55,681 nucleotides of DNA from Eubacterium sp. (GTDB taxonomy: Bacteria > Bacillota > Clostridia > Oscillospirales > Acutalibacteraceae), in NCBI GenBank assembly GCA_015655975.1, contig DVEP01000017.1, forward strand, positions 1 through 55,681, in the 5' to 3' direction. Position numbers and translations under genes: made by a program. Below the pieces are notes generated by a model. It was not told the DNA's origin and made no database searches. It saw only the letters and a program-made list of their open reading frames with translations. Shown piece by piece: positions 1-9,115 of the stretch. Every line of letters begins with the position of its first letter. Position 1 is the first letter of the stretch.

Positions 1-25
1 CTGTAGTTTCTTGGCATAAAAATAT

Positions 26-73
26 CCCCCTATGGTAGTTATTCTATTCTACCATAGGGGGTGCCTTTTTTTC
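26..73 (+). terminator. Rho-independent terminator
   Basis: A 13-bp perfect stem (positions 26-38 with 49-61, CCCCCTATGGTAG and its complement) with a 10-nt loop is followed by a T-tract at 66-73. It ends a transcription unit lying left of the window and isolates the ligA operon. Confidence 0.85.
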
Positions 74-137
74 TATTGTCCATTTTTTACGGACTTGTTC
101 ATTTTGTGCCTCTTTTGTTATTATTTATATTTATTTA

Positions 138-165
138 TTGAATAAATACTGATATGTGGTATAAT
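138..165 (+). promoter_or_regulatory. Probable sigma-A promoter of the ligA-addA operon
   Basis: TTGAAT at 138-143 and TATAAT at 160-165 are separated by 16 nt, close to the housekeeping consensus, with TG shortly before the -10 box. It lies 38 nt upstream of the ligA start and is the only good promoter seen before the long run of overlapping genes. Confidence 0.65.
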
Positions 166-202
166 AATTTAGCTAAAGAATTATATTAGTTTGGTGATTG
201 AA

Positions 203-2176
203 ATGAACGAAACAGAAAACAGAATTATAGAGTTAAGAAAACAAATAGAATATCACAGTAACAGATACTATAATGATGACTCTCCGGAAATTGAAGATTT
301 TGAGTACGATATGCTGATGCGTGAACTTCAATCACTTGAAGAGAAGTATCCTGAATATAATACCCCCGATTCTCCGACACAGCGTGTAGGGGGAAAAGCA
401 GACAACACATTTGAAAGCGTAACGCATACTGTAAGAATGGAAAGTCTGCAAGACGCTTTTTCTCACAATGAATTGCGGGATTTTTCAAGACGCGTAAATG
501 AAACAATTGAAAACTGTCAATATGTTGTTGAGCCGAAAATTGACGGTCTGTCTGTAAGTTTAGAGTACAGAAACGGCGTGTTTTTCAGGGGTTCAACTCG
601 AGGCGACGGAAATGTCGGTGAAGATGTTACGGCAAATTTGAAAGTCATCAGAAATATTCCTTTAAAACTAAATGAGCCCTTAGAATATCTTGAGGTGCGC
701 GGCGAAGTTTATATGCCTAAAAGAAGTTTTGAAAAAGTTGTTGACAGACAAATTTTAAACGAGGAAAAACCTTTTAAAAATCCGAGAAATGCCGCCGCAG
801 GTTCTCTCAGACAAAAAGACAGCGAGGTTACAAAAACAAGAGCTCTTGATATTTTCGTTTTTAATATTCAGCAGATTGTCGGAAAAGATTTAGATTCACA
901 TAAACAATCTCTTGATTATTTGAAAACTCTCGGTTTCAATACAATACCGTCGTATAAACTTGTTGACAATATTGAAGACGCGATTACAGAAATAGAAAAT
1001 ATCGGCGAGTCAAGAGGAAGTCTTGAATATGATATTGACGGTGCGGTAATAAAAGTAAATGACTTTAAAAGCAGAAATCAACTCGGAAGTACGGCAAAGT
1101 TTCCTAAATGGGCAGTTGCTTTTAAGTATCCGCCCGAAGAAAAGCAAACCAAAATTTTAGATATAGAAATAGCAGTCGGACGAACAGGCGTTTTAACTCC
1201 TACTGCTATTTTGGAGCCTGTTCATCTTGCAGGCACTACTGTTTCAAGGGCGACTTTGCATAATATAGACTTCATTAAAGAAAAGGGAATAGCAATAGGC
1301 GATATAGTTACAGTTCGAAAAGCAGGAGATATAATTCCGGAAGTTTTGTGTGTGAATGAACATTTGTCAGACAAAACTTATGAGTTTCCGACAAAATGTC
1401 CATCTTGCTCAAGTGAAGTTATACGAGAAGATGACGAGGCGGCAATTAGGTGCATTAACCCTGATTGTCCTGCCCAGCTTTTGCGAAATTTAATTCATTT
1501 TTGCAGCAGAGATGCTATGGATATAGAAGGCTTAGGTCCTGCTATACTTGAACAATTCAGCAATAATGAAATGATTTCTTCTTCTGCGGACATTTATGAT
1601 TTAAAAGCCGAAGATATTTTAAAACTCGACGGATTTCAGGAAAAGAGCGCAAAAAACATTATTGACTCTATAAATAAATCTAAAGAAAATGATTTATCAA
1701 AATTGTTGTTCGCTTTGGGTATAAGGCACATAGGCTCAAAAGCAGCAAAATTGCTTGCAGAGCATTTCAAAAATATAGATGCAATAATTGACGCGTCTGT
1801 GGATGAGATTTGTGAAATAGACGGTTTTGGGGAAATTATGGCAGTCAGTGTGTATGATTATTTTAAAACATCCAAAGCTCAGAATTTAGTTTCTCGATTT
1901 AAACAGCACGGTGTAAATACAGTGTCTAAAACGGAAATTAAAGATGACAGATTTGCAGGAAAAACTTTTGTATTGACAGGAACATTGCCTACTTTCAAGC
2001 GCTCACAAGCGCAAAAAATTATAGAATCTTTCGGCGGTAAATGTTCGTCTTCTGTTTCTAAAAAAACAGATTTTGTTTTGGCAGGCGAAGATGCAGGAAG
2101 CAAACTTGACAAAGCAAATTCTCTGGGCGTAAGAGTGATAAATGAAAATGAATTTAAGGAAATGGCAGATTTATGA
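203..2176 (+). CDS. ligA: NAD-dependent DNA ligase LigA
   Basis: Seals nicks in duplex DNA during replication and repair, using NAD+ to adenylate an active-site lysine. The 657-residue product has the full family layout: N-terminal Ia domain, adenylation domain with the KIDG motif (Lys112), OB fold, four-cysteine zinc finger near residues 400-425 (CPSC and CINPDC), helix-hairpin-helix repeats and a C-terminal BRCT domain starting around FAGKTFVLTGTLP. Length is normal. In-frame TTG and GTG codons exist at 191 and 194, but GGTGAT at 193-198 serves as the ribosome site for ATG 203. The stop overlaps the next start (ATGA), so translation is probably coupled. Confidence 0.97.
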   Translation: MNETENRIIELRKQIEYHSNRYYNDDSPEIEDFEYDMLMRELQSLEEKYPEYNTPDSPTQRVGGKADNTFESVTHTVRMESLQDAFSHNELRDFSRRVNETIENCQYVVEPKIDGLSVSLEYRNGVFFRGSTRGDGNVGEDVTANLKVIRNIPLKLNEPLEYLEVRGEVYMPKRSFEKVVDRQILNEEKPFKNPRNAAAGSLRQKDSEVTKTRALDIFVFNIQQIVGKDLDSHKQSLDYLKTLGFNTIPSYKLVDNIEDAITEIENIGESRGSLEYDIDGAVIKVNDFKSRNQLGSTAKFPKWAVAFKYPPEEKQTKILDIEIAVGRTGVLTPTAILEPVHLAGTTVSRATLHNIDFIKEKGIAIGDIVTVRKAGDIIPEVLCVNEHLSDKTYEFPTKCPSCSSEVIREDDEAAIRCINPDCPAQLLRNLIHFCSRDAMDIEGLGPAILEQFSNNEMISSSADIYDLKAEDILKLDGFQEKSAKNIIDSINKSKENDLSKLLFALGIRHIGSKAAKLLAEHFKNIDAIIDASVDEICEIDGFGEIMAVSVYDYFKTSKAQNLVSRFKQHGVNTVSKTEIKDDRFAGKTFVLTGTLPTFKRSQAQKIIESFGGKCSSSVSKKTDFVLAGEDAGSKLDKANSLGVRVINENEFKEMADL

Positions 2177-3009
2177 AAGAATTTAGATTGAAACAAAAAA
2201 GATTAAAAAAGGCTATGACTTTTATGTTGGTATTTGCCGCAGTTTTTATCTTTATTTATATCGGAATTGAACCTTTTGTTGTTGAATTGGCAGGAAAAAC
2301 AGTAAACAGTGTTTTGTATTTTTTAAGCAATGCCGTTGTAATAGTCGCTATGATTTTATTGTTCCTGTACTATTCAAAGTATTCTAAATCGGACTTTTAC
2401 CTTCAAAGTATTGAAGATGAAATAAGCGATGTTTCATACTACTTAACTTCCCGTGAAGAAAACGAAAGCGATTTATATAAAAAAGCGGTTGCCGCCGATT
2501 TGATTGACAATAATTTTTCTGTTCAAAATAATATTAAAGCGGACGGTTTTGATTTTTCATTCAAAGCGAACAAAGGAAAAGACTATATTTACTGCGCAGA
2601 AATTTCAAATTTGGACCGAAATGATGTCATAGCCTATTCTGATTGTGTTTTGAACGATTTAACAACAATGAATTTGAAAAGAAAAGGGAATATTGTTGTG
2701 TTTTTCATAACAGATAAAGCAGATGAGGGCGCAATAGCGCTTTCAAAAATGACAACTGCATACGGCAGAAAACAACAGATAAAAATTAACAATGCCATTA
2801 TTGAACTTTCTACAAAAAGATGCTATTTTCTCGGCAACAGAGAAACAAAGAATCAAGCCAATATTGCAAACTATATTATGAATTGTGATTTGCCGATAAA
2901 AGATAAATTCAAGGCGAAAGAGCGACTTGCTTTTCAAGATGAACTTGCTGAAAAAATGAAAGGTTTTGATTTGAAAAAATATTTAGACGGACAATTTATT
3001 GTTCATTAA
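2173..3009 (+). CDS. Two-TM membrane protein of unknown function
   Basis: A 278-residue protein I do not recognise. A basic N-terminus is followed by two hydrophobic segments (about residues 15-35 and 45-68), then about 205 hydrophilic residues without an obvious catalytic motif, predicted to be cytosolic by the positive-inside rule. The soluble part mixes short beta-like stretches (DYIYCAEISNL, GNIVVFFITDK) in a way that resembles a small alpha/beta domain such as those that bind nucleic acid or nucleotides, but that is only an impression. It overlaps ligA by 4 nt and lies 12 nt before murD, so it is co-transcribed with both. Confidence 0.8.
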   Translation: MKEFRLKQKRLKKAMTFMLVFAAVFIFIYIGIEPFVVELAGKTVNSVLYFLSNAVVIVAMILLFLYYSKYSKSDFYLQSIEDEISDVSYYLTSREENESDLYKKAVAADLIDNNFSVQNNIKADGFDFSFKANKGKDYIYCAEISNLDRNDVIAYSDCVLNDLTTMNLKRKGNIVVFFITDKADEGAIALSKMTTAYGRKQQIKINNAIIELSTKRCYFLGNRETKNQANIANYIMNCDLPIKDKFKAKERLAFQDELAEKMKGFDLKKYLDGQFIVH

Positions 3010-3021
3010 GAGGTGTATATT

Positions 3022-4422
3022 ATGGATATAAGATGTGAAAGATTTTTTGATGATATTAAAGGTAAAAAAGTTGCGTTTATAGGCGTAGGCGTTACAAATG
3101 CTCCGACTGCAAAATTTTTTGCCGACAACGGTGCAATAGTATATGCGTGCGACAGAAAAGACAAAGAATATATCGGTAAAGAAATTTGCGATGACCTTGA
3201 AAAACACGGTGTAAACTTTTCTCTCGGCGAAAACTATCTCGATATTTTAAACGATGTTGATGTTGTTTTCAGAACACCGGGAATAATGCCTGACGCCGAA
3301 TTCCTTGTTAATGCAAAAAAGCAGGGAAAAGTCGTTACATCTGAAATGGAAGTCTTTATGAGTCTTTGTCCCTGTAAAACAATCGCTGTTACGGGAAGCG
3401 ACGGAAAGACAACTACAACAACAATCATTTCCGAATTTTTAAAAAAACAAGGCTATAAAGTTCATTTGGGCGGAAATATCGGAAAAGCTCTGCTCCCTGA
3501 AATATCAAACATAGAAAAAAACGATATAGCAGTAGTTGAACTTTCATCTTTTCAACTTATTTCCATTCACTCATCTCCCGATATTGCAGTAGTTACAAAT
3601 TTGGCGCCGAATCACCTTGACCATCACAAAGATATGCAGGAATATGTTGATTCTAAGAGAAATATCTTACTCCATCAAAATGCTTTTTCACGGGCAGTTT
3701 TAAACTATAACAATGACTATACAAGAAAAATGGCAGAAGATGTTAACGGAACTCTTTATCAGTTCTCGTTTAAGGATGAAGTTCCTTGCGGTGCTTATTT
3801 AGACTCAAACGATGTTTGGTTTAAAGATTATGACGGAACTAAAACAAAAGTAATGACAAAAGACGATATAAAACTTGTCGGAGACCACAATATAGAAAAC
3901 TATTTAACTGCCGTTACTGCTGTTTGGGGACTTATTTCGGTTGAAAATATGGTAAGTGTTGCCCGTGAATTCGGAGGAGTTGAACACAGAATAGAATTTG
4001 TCCGTGAAAGAAACGGTGTTAAGTGGTACAACGACTCAATAGCGACTTCTCCTACAAGAGTTATATCGGGCTTAAAATCTTTTGACAAAAAAATAATCAT
4101 AATTTGCGGCGGCTCCGATAAAGGTATTTCATTTAAACCTATGGTGCCGTATATATTGCAAAAAGTAAAACTTTTAATTCTTATGGGCGATGTTACTGCT
4201 CCGAAAATTTATGACGATGTTATAAATGACAAAAATTATAAAGAAGGAATGCCGAAAATTCTCTTTGCAAAATCAATGGAAGAAGCTGTTAAAATTGCAG
4301 ATGAAAATTCTCAAAACGGCGATATAGTTTCTCTTTCGCCTGCCTGCGCTTCTTTTGATTTGTATAAGAATTTTGAATACAGAGGCAGACACTTCAAAAA
4401 TATTGTAAATGAACTTAAATAA
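3022..4422 (+). CDS. murD: UDP-N-acetylmuramoylalanine-D-glutamate ligase MurD
   Basis: Adds D-glutamate to UDP-MurNAc-L-Ala in the cytoplasmic stage of peptidoglycan synthesis. The 466-residue product has an N-terminal UDP-binding Rossmann domain (AFIGVGVTNAP, residues 18-28), the ATP-binding loop GSDGKTTT at 125-132, the central Mur ligase domain (ELSSFQL, NHLDHH) and the C-terminal ligase domain (GGSDKG, SPACASFDLYKNFEYRG). A GTG at 3013 is in frame, but it is part of the AAGAGGTG ribosome site, so ATG 3022 is preferred. It stands alone here and not in a dcw cluster, as is common in Clostridia with scattered mur genes. Confidence 0.96.
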   Translation: MDIRCERFFDDIKGKKVAFIGVGVTNAPTAKFFADNGAIVYACDRKDKEYIGKEICDDLEKHGVNFSLGENYLDILNDVDVVFRTPGIMPDAEFLVNAKKQGKVVTSEMEVFMSLCPCKTIAVTGSDGKTTTTTIISEFLKKQGYKVHLGGNIGKALLPEISNIEKNDIAVVELSSFQLISIHSSPDIAVVTNLAPNHLDHHKDMQEYVDSKRNILLHQNAFSRAVLNYNNDYTRKMAEDVNGTLYQFSFKDEVPCGAYLDSNDVWFKDYDGTKTKVMTKDDIKLVGDHNIENYLTAVTAVWGLISVENMVSVAREFGGVEHRIEFVRERNGVKWYNDSIATSPTRVISGLKSFDKKIIIICGGSDKGISFKPMVPYILQKVKLLILMGDVTAPKIYDDVINDKNYKEGMPKILFAKSMEEAVKIADENSQNGDIVSLSPACASFDLYKNFEYRGRHFKNIVNELK

Positions 4423-4431
4423 GGTGTAAAA

Positions 4432-5454
4432 ATGACTGATATTAAAGATTTACTGAAAAGACTTACTTCCTGCGTTGCTCCGTCAGGCTGTGAAGATAAC
4501 GCAAAAGAACTTATTGCAGACTTGCTTTCAGATGTAGGAGATATAAATATTGATAAAATGAACAATATTTCCTGCACTTTCGGAGAAGGATATCATATAG
4601 TTCTTGAAGCACATTTAGATGAAATAGGATTGATTGTAAAAGATATTACTGCAGACGGATTTATAAAAGTTGCGTCTTGCGGCGGTGTAGATGAAAGAAT
4701 GCTTTTAGGCTATGAAGTAACTGTTTTAGGTAAAAAAGAATTAAACGGCGTCATTTCTACATTACCTCCGCACTTGTCAAAAGAAGACAACGCAAATAAA
4801 ACAAGCGTAAACGATGTTGCGATAGATACAGGGTATTCATACGAAGAATTAAAAGAGTTTGTAGATTTAGGCGACCGAGTTATTTTTAAACGCAATTTTA
4901 CCGAATTGTTATCCGACCAAATCAGTGCAAGTTGTCTTGATGACAGAAGCGGTGTTGCAGCCGTTATTCTTGCTGCTAAAGAAATTAAGAATTTAGATTT
5001 ACCGATAAAAATAACTGTTCTTTTGGCTTCTCAGGAGGAATTGGGCAACAGAGGCTCATATTCAGCATTATTCGGTAAAGATGCCGATGAAGTAATTTGT
5101 GTAGATGTCAGTTTCGCATATACTCCCGGATGTGATAAATCAGAGTGCGGAGAAATCGGAAAAGGAGTTATGATTGGTAAGTCGCCAATTCTTAACGGAA
5201 CTGTTTTTAACGAACTTGTGAATATAGCAAAATCAAAAGATATACCGTATCAAATTGAGGTTATGAACGGCAGAACAAGTACAGACGCAGACGCCTTTAC
5301 AATCAGCGGTGCAGGTTTTAAGTGTTCGCTTTTGTCAGTTCCTGAAAAATATATGCACACGCCTGTTGAAGTTGTGGATATTAATGATATAGTTTCTGTA
5401 AAAAATTTAATGGTAGAGTATGCTAAAACAAAGGCGGGTGTAAACAATGCTTAA
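4432..5454 (+). CDS. M42 family (tetrahedral) aminopeptidase 1
   Basis: A 340-residue cytosolic dinuclear-metal aminopeptidase of family M42, which trims peptides and is related to FrvX/YsdC. Metal and catalytic residues expected for the family are visible: His and Asp in EAHLDEIG, Asp in DDRSG, the paired Glu in QEELGNRG, Asp in CVDVSF and the late His in YMHTPVE. Size fits the family (about 340-360). It is followed directly, with an 8-nt overlap, by a second M42 gene. The exact peptide preference cannot be read from the sequence. Confidence 0.9.
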   Translation: MTDIKDLLKRLTSCVAPSGCEDNAKELIADLLSDVGDINIDKMNNISCTFGEGYHIVLEAHLDEIGLIVKDITADGFIKVASCGGVDERMLLGYEVTVLGKKELNGVISTLPPHLSKEDNANKTSVNDVAIDTGYSYEELKEFVDLGDRVIFKRNFTELLSDQISASCLDDRSGVAAVILAAKEIKNLDLPIKITVLLASQEELGNRGSYSALFGKDADEVICVDVSFAYTPGCDKSECGEIGKGVMIGKSPILNGTVFNELVNIAKSKDIPYQIEVMNGRTSTDADAFTISGAGFKCSLLSVPEKYMHTPVEVVDINDIVSVKNLMVEYAKTKAGVNNA

Positions 5455-6448
5455 AGATTTGTGTAATCTGTACGGCGGTTCGGGAGATGAAAAATCTGTC
5501 AGAGATTATATAGTGAAACAAATAGAAAAACATTGTGAGTACAAAGTTGACAATTTGGGCAATATAATTGCTTACAAAAAAGGATTGAAAACGGCTGATA
5601 AAAAAATAATGTTCAGTGCGCACATGGATGAAGTTTCCTTTATAATCACAGATATTACAGATGACGGATATTTGAAATTTTCATCAGTAGGCGGAATAGA
5701 TGCAAGCGCTGTTTTAAACAGAGTGGTTTGTATAAATAACAGTGTAAAAGGTGTAATCGGAACAAAAGCTGTTCATCAACTTTCGGCAGATGAAAAAGGC
5801 GTTGCGCTTAACTATGATAAATTGTATATAGACATAGGAGCAAAAAGTCGTTCAGATGCAGAAAAATATGTTCAATTAGGCGATTTTGCATATTTTTCTG
5901 CAAACTATCAAATGCTTGATAACGGAAATATCATTTCAAAGGCTATTGATGACAGAGTAGGTTGTATGTTTTTGATTGAACTTATTAAGTCAGATTTACC
6001 GTACGATATGTATTTTGCGTTTTGTGTTCAGGAAGAAGTCGGTTTGAGAGGCTCAAAGTGTGCTGCTTTTCAGATTGACCCGGATATAGCGGTTGTTCTT
6101 GAATCTACAACTGCCGCCGATTTGTGTGGTATAGACGGCAGTAACAAAGTCTGTTGCCTCGGTAAGGGACCTGTTGTTTCATTTATGGATTTGAGAACGG
6201 TTTATAACAGGGAACTATATAAAAGAACTATGGAAGTTGCGAAGAACAGAAATATACCCGTACAGACAAAGACAGCAGTTGCAGGCGGAAATGACGCAGG
6301 AGCAATACAAAACTCTGCATCAGGCGCAAAAATGCTTTGCGTTTCTTTGGCAACTCGTTATATTCACGGCTCGGCTTCAATGGTCAGCAGTAAAGATATA
6401 GACAATACAAGAAAACTTATAAATGCTATTATTGACGAGGTTTTATGA
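5447..6448 (+). CDS. M42 family aminopeptidase 2 (tandem paralogue)
   Basis: A 333-residue second M42 metallopeptidase, clearly diverged from its upstream neighbour. It keeps the His/Asp of SAHMDEVS, Asp of DDRVG, the Glu pair of QEEVGLRG and the late His of YIHGSAS. The third metal ligand position reads VLEST, so Glu replaces the Asp of copy 1; both are found in M42 enzymes, and the change may alter specificity. The start overlaps copy 1 by 8 nt and the stop overlaps the GNAT gene by 4 nt. Different subunits of M42 families can form mixed tetrahedral complexes, which is a possible reason for the tandem pair (inference). Confidence 0.9.
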   Translation: MLKDLCNLYGGSGDEKSVRDYIVKQIEKHCEYKVDNLGNIIAYKKGLKTADKKIMFSAHMDEVSFIITDITDDGYLKFSSVGGIDASAVLNRVVCINNSVKGVIGTKAVHQLSADEKGVALNYDKLYIDIGAKSRSDAEKYVQLGDFAYFSANYQMLDNGNIISKAIDDRVGCMFLIELIKSDLPYDMYFAFCVQEEVGLRGSKCAAFQIDPDIAVVLESTTAADLCGIDGSNKVCCLGKGPVVSFMDLRTVYNRELYKRTMEVAKNRNIPVQTKTAVAGGNDAGAIQNSASGAKMLCVSLATRYIHGSASMVSSKDIDNTRKLINAIIDEVL

Positions 6449-7161
6449 TAATAAAAGCAACAAACTTTGAATGCTTAAATAAATATAAAAAGACAGATAT
6501 TTTCTCTGTAAGGGTTATGTCTTTGGCTAAAGCGTACGGCTTTTCTTACGATTTTGTTTCTTTTTACTGTCAAGTCTTAAATGATGAAGTAACTGCCGTA
6601 ATTTCTTATCTTGAAACAGATGTTACCGTCAGTTCACAAAGTTTTGCCGACAAAGAAGAAATTGTACAGTTTATCAAAATGAAACCTTTTACTTCCGTTT
6701 TGACAGACGATACTTTTGATTTGGGCTTTGATTTTGACTATGGAGAAATAATGAAAACTTCATCAAAATTTGAGTTTGAAAATAGTTTTTGCAAAATAGA
6801 TATGTATCCTAATTTGACAGATTTATTTGATTTTATCAGTTATGAAAAACAAGATTTTTCAGCGTGGTATGTTGATTTGAGTCATCGAATAAGACACGGC
6901 TGCGCAAAGGCTTACGCATTAAAAATTAAAGATGAAATCATTTCTTCGGCAATTTTTTCTTTTATATATCAAGACAACGCAATTTTAACCTCGGTAAAAA
7001 CAGAAGGTGCTTTCAGAAAAATGGGATATGCAAGTGTTTTGATTTCAAAAATGCTCTGTGATTTTAACGGCACTGTTTATTTAATGCGTGATAAGGAACG
7101 AAACGAAAATTTTTACAAAAAACTCGGATTTGAAAATATAGGAAAGTGGAGAATGTTTTAA
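6445..7161 (+). CDS. GNAT family N-acetyltransferase
   Basis: A 238-residue acetyl-CoA-dependent acetyltransferase-like protein. The conserved GNAT core is in the C-terminal half: the beta-strand AKAYALKIKDEIISSA, the acetyl-CoA pyrophosphate-binding loop RKMGYAS, and the terminal NENFYKKLGFE motif. The N-terminal 130 residues are poorly conserved and may form a degenerate second GNAT-like domain. The substrate is unknown. It overlaps its upstream and downstream neighbours by 4 nt and 1 nt. Confidence 0.85.
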   Translation: MIIKATNFECLNKYKKTDIFSVRVMSLAKAYGFSYDFVSFYCQVLNDEVTAVISYLETDVTVSSQSFADKEEIVQFIKMKPFTSVLTDDTFDLGFDFDYGEIMKTSSKFEFENSFCKIDMYPNLTDLFDFISYEKQDFSAWYVDLSHRIRHGCAKAYALKIKDEIISSAIFSFIYQDNAILTSVKTEGAFRKMGYASVLISKMLCDFNGTVYLMRDKERNENFYKKLGFENIGKWRMF

Positions 7162-8423
7162 TGGTACCGTTTTTTAATATTGATAAAAAAATAGAAGACG
7201 CTTGCGAAAAAGCACTCGGTTTAACAACAGAACAATTTTTAAATATAGAAAAAATTACGGAATACAATCAGTTGAAAATTCAAAAAGCTTTCATTGATTT
7301 CGGAGTAAGCGAAAGCCATTTTACATCAAGTACAGGCTACGGCTACGACGATAGGGGCAGGGAAACGCTTGACAAAGTTTGGGCGCAGATTTTCGGTGCC
7401 GAAAGCGCTTTGGTAAGACACAATTTTACTTGCGGAACACATACTTTGGCAACTGCTTTGTTCGGCGTTTTGAGACCCGGAGACAAGATGTTGTGTATCT
7501 CGGGCACACCTTATGATACTATCCACAGCGTAATCGGAATAAGCGGCGAAAATATGGGTTCTTTAAAAGACTTTGGCGTTTTATATGACGAAGTTCCTTT
7601 GAAAAATAATCGCCTTGATTATGAAGAAATTGAAAAAAAGACAGACAGTTCTGTTACAATGGCGTATATCCAGCGTTCAAGAGGATATGAACTCAGACCT
7701 AGTTTGTCTGTAAGTGAAATTGAAAAAGCAATTAAAATTGTTAAAAGAAAAAATCCTAAAACTATTGTAATGGTTGATAACTGCTACGGCGAGTTTGTAG
7801 AAAAACTTGAGCCGACAGATGTAGGCGCAGATTTGATTGCAGGCTCGCTGATAAAAAATGCGGGCGGCGGTATTGCCTCGACAGGCGGTTACATAGTAGG
7901 AAGAAAAGACCTTGTTGAAAAATGCGCTTACAGATTGACAACACCCGGACTGGGTGCTGAGGTCGGCGCAACACTCGGACTCAACAGAGAACTTTATATG
8001 GGTCTGTTTTTTGCACCGCATGTTGTCGGTGAAGCTGTAAAGTCTGCAACTTTTATATCTGCTTTGTTTGAAATTTTAGGCTACAATGTTACACCGAAAT
8101 ATAACGAAACAAGACATGACATTGTTCAGTGTTTAGGACTTGAAAATGAGGAAAGCCTCGTTGCATTTTGTCAGGGTATTCAAAGCGGAAGTTACATTGA
8201 CTCTTTTGTTGCTCCTGAGCCGTGGGAAATGCCCGGATATGACAGCAAGGTTGTAATGGCGGCAGGCGCATTTACTCTCGGTTCCTCTATAGAACTTTCA
8301 GCCGACGCTCCCATACGAGAGCCGTTTTACGCTTGGATACAGGGCGGACTGAATTTTCACAGTGCAAAAATTTGTGCTTTGCTTGCCGCACAAAAAATGT
8401 TAGATAAAGGACTGCTTAAATAA
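7161..8423 (+). CDS. PLP-dependent methionine gamma-lyase-like protein (aluminium-resistance family)
   Basis: A 420-residue fold-type I PLP enzyme of the family often annotated as methionine gamma-lyase family or aluminium resistance protein. Family hallmarks seen are the STGYGYDDRGR segment after the N-terminal helix, LVRHNFTCGTHTL, CISGTPYDT, the PLP Asp in MVDNCYGEF and the probable Schiff-base lysine in GSLIKNAGGG. The substrate in cells is not settled for this family; Cys-Met-metabolism chemistry is the family expectation. A GTG at 7146 is in frame, but GGAGA at 7148-7152 serves ATG 7161, which overlaps the previous stop as TAATG. Confidence 0.87.
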   Translation: MVPFFNIDKKIEDACEKALGLTTEQFLNIEKITEYNQLKIQKAFIDFGVSESHFTSSTGYGYDDRGRETLDKVWAQIFGAESALVRHNFTCGTHTLATALFGVLRPGDKMLCISGTPYDTIHSVIGISGENMGSLKDFGVLYDEVPLKNNRLDYEEIEKKTDSSVTMAYIQRSRGYELRPSLSVSEIEKAIKIVKRKNPKTIVMVDNCYGEFVEKLEPTDVGADLIAGSLIKNAGGGIASTGGYIVGRKDLVEKCAYRLTTPGLGAEVGATLGLNRELYMGLFFAPHVVGEAVKSATFISALFEILGYNVTPKYNETRHDIVQCLGLENEESLVAFCQGIQSGSYIDSFVAPEPWEMPGYDSKVVMAAGAFTLGSSIELSADAPIREPFYAWIQGGLNFHSAKICALLAAQKMLDKGLLK

Positions 8424-9115
8424 TGTACAATTTTAAAGGTATTTCTTCTTCTGCAATAAATTTATTGAGTGAAAACAGGTTTAACAATTCAAAGGATTTT
8501 TACGAACTTCACAAAGAAGAAATTAAACAAGGCGCAGTTGTACCGATGCGCCAAATAATGCTTGACTTGTCTGAAACATTGTGTGATTTAGATGACAAAA
8601 TTTACACTCACCCGATATATACAGTTTCAAGAGTAAGACGAGATACACGGCATACTAAATCTAAATTATTGTATAGAGAAAATTTGTGGGTTATGTTTAG
8701 GCGCAATAAGTTTGAATATCCCAACGCACCGTGTATGTGGTTTGAATTTACACCTTTTTGTTACAGTTACGGAATAGGAATGTGGTGTCAAAAGCCTGTT
8801 CAAATGGACGAGTTGCGCAAACTTATAAAAAATCATCCGAAAAAGTTTAAACAAGCGGCAGATAAACTCACGGACAATGGTTTCACATTCAATTCGGAAA
8901 TGTACAAAAAAGACAGAGACGCAACTGTTCCGCTTTATGTAAAAGATTATTTTAATTCTAAATATATTCAGTTTATTCACTCGGACAGTGATTTAACAAA
9001 AATTAATACTCCCGATTTAATAGACGAATTAAAAGAATTTATTAAAACTGCAGAGCCGATGTACAAAATTATGATACAGGCGTATGAAAATATAATCAGT
9101 GAAGGATTGATATAG
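8423..9115 (+). CDS. DUF2461 family protein
   Basis: A 230-residue protein of the DUF2461 (TIGR02453) type, whose function is unknown. Recognisable family features are the N-terminal LLSENRFNNSKDFYELHKEE segment, the central YTVSRVRRDTRHTKSK strip and the MWFEF strand. No signal peptide or membrane segment is present. It is coupled on the left by TAATG overlap and lies immediately before addB, suggesting co-expression only. Nothing in the sequence reveals a catalytic role. Confidence 0.85.
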   Translation: MYNFKGISSSAINLLSENRFNNSKDFYELHKEEIKQGAVVPMRQIMLDLSETLCDLDDKIYTHPIYTVSRVRRDTRHTKSKLLYRENLWVMFRRNKFEYPNAPCMWFEFTPFCYSYGIGMWCQKPVQMDELRKLIKNHPKKFKQAADKLTDNGFTFNSEMYKKDRDATVPLYVKDYFNSKYIQFIHSDSDLTKINTPDLIDELKEFIKTAEPMYKIMIQAYENIISEGLI

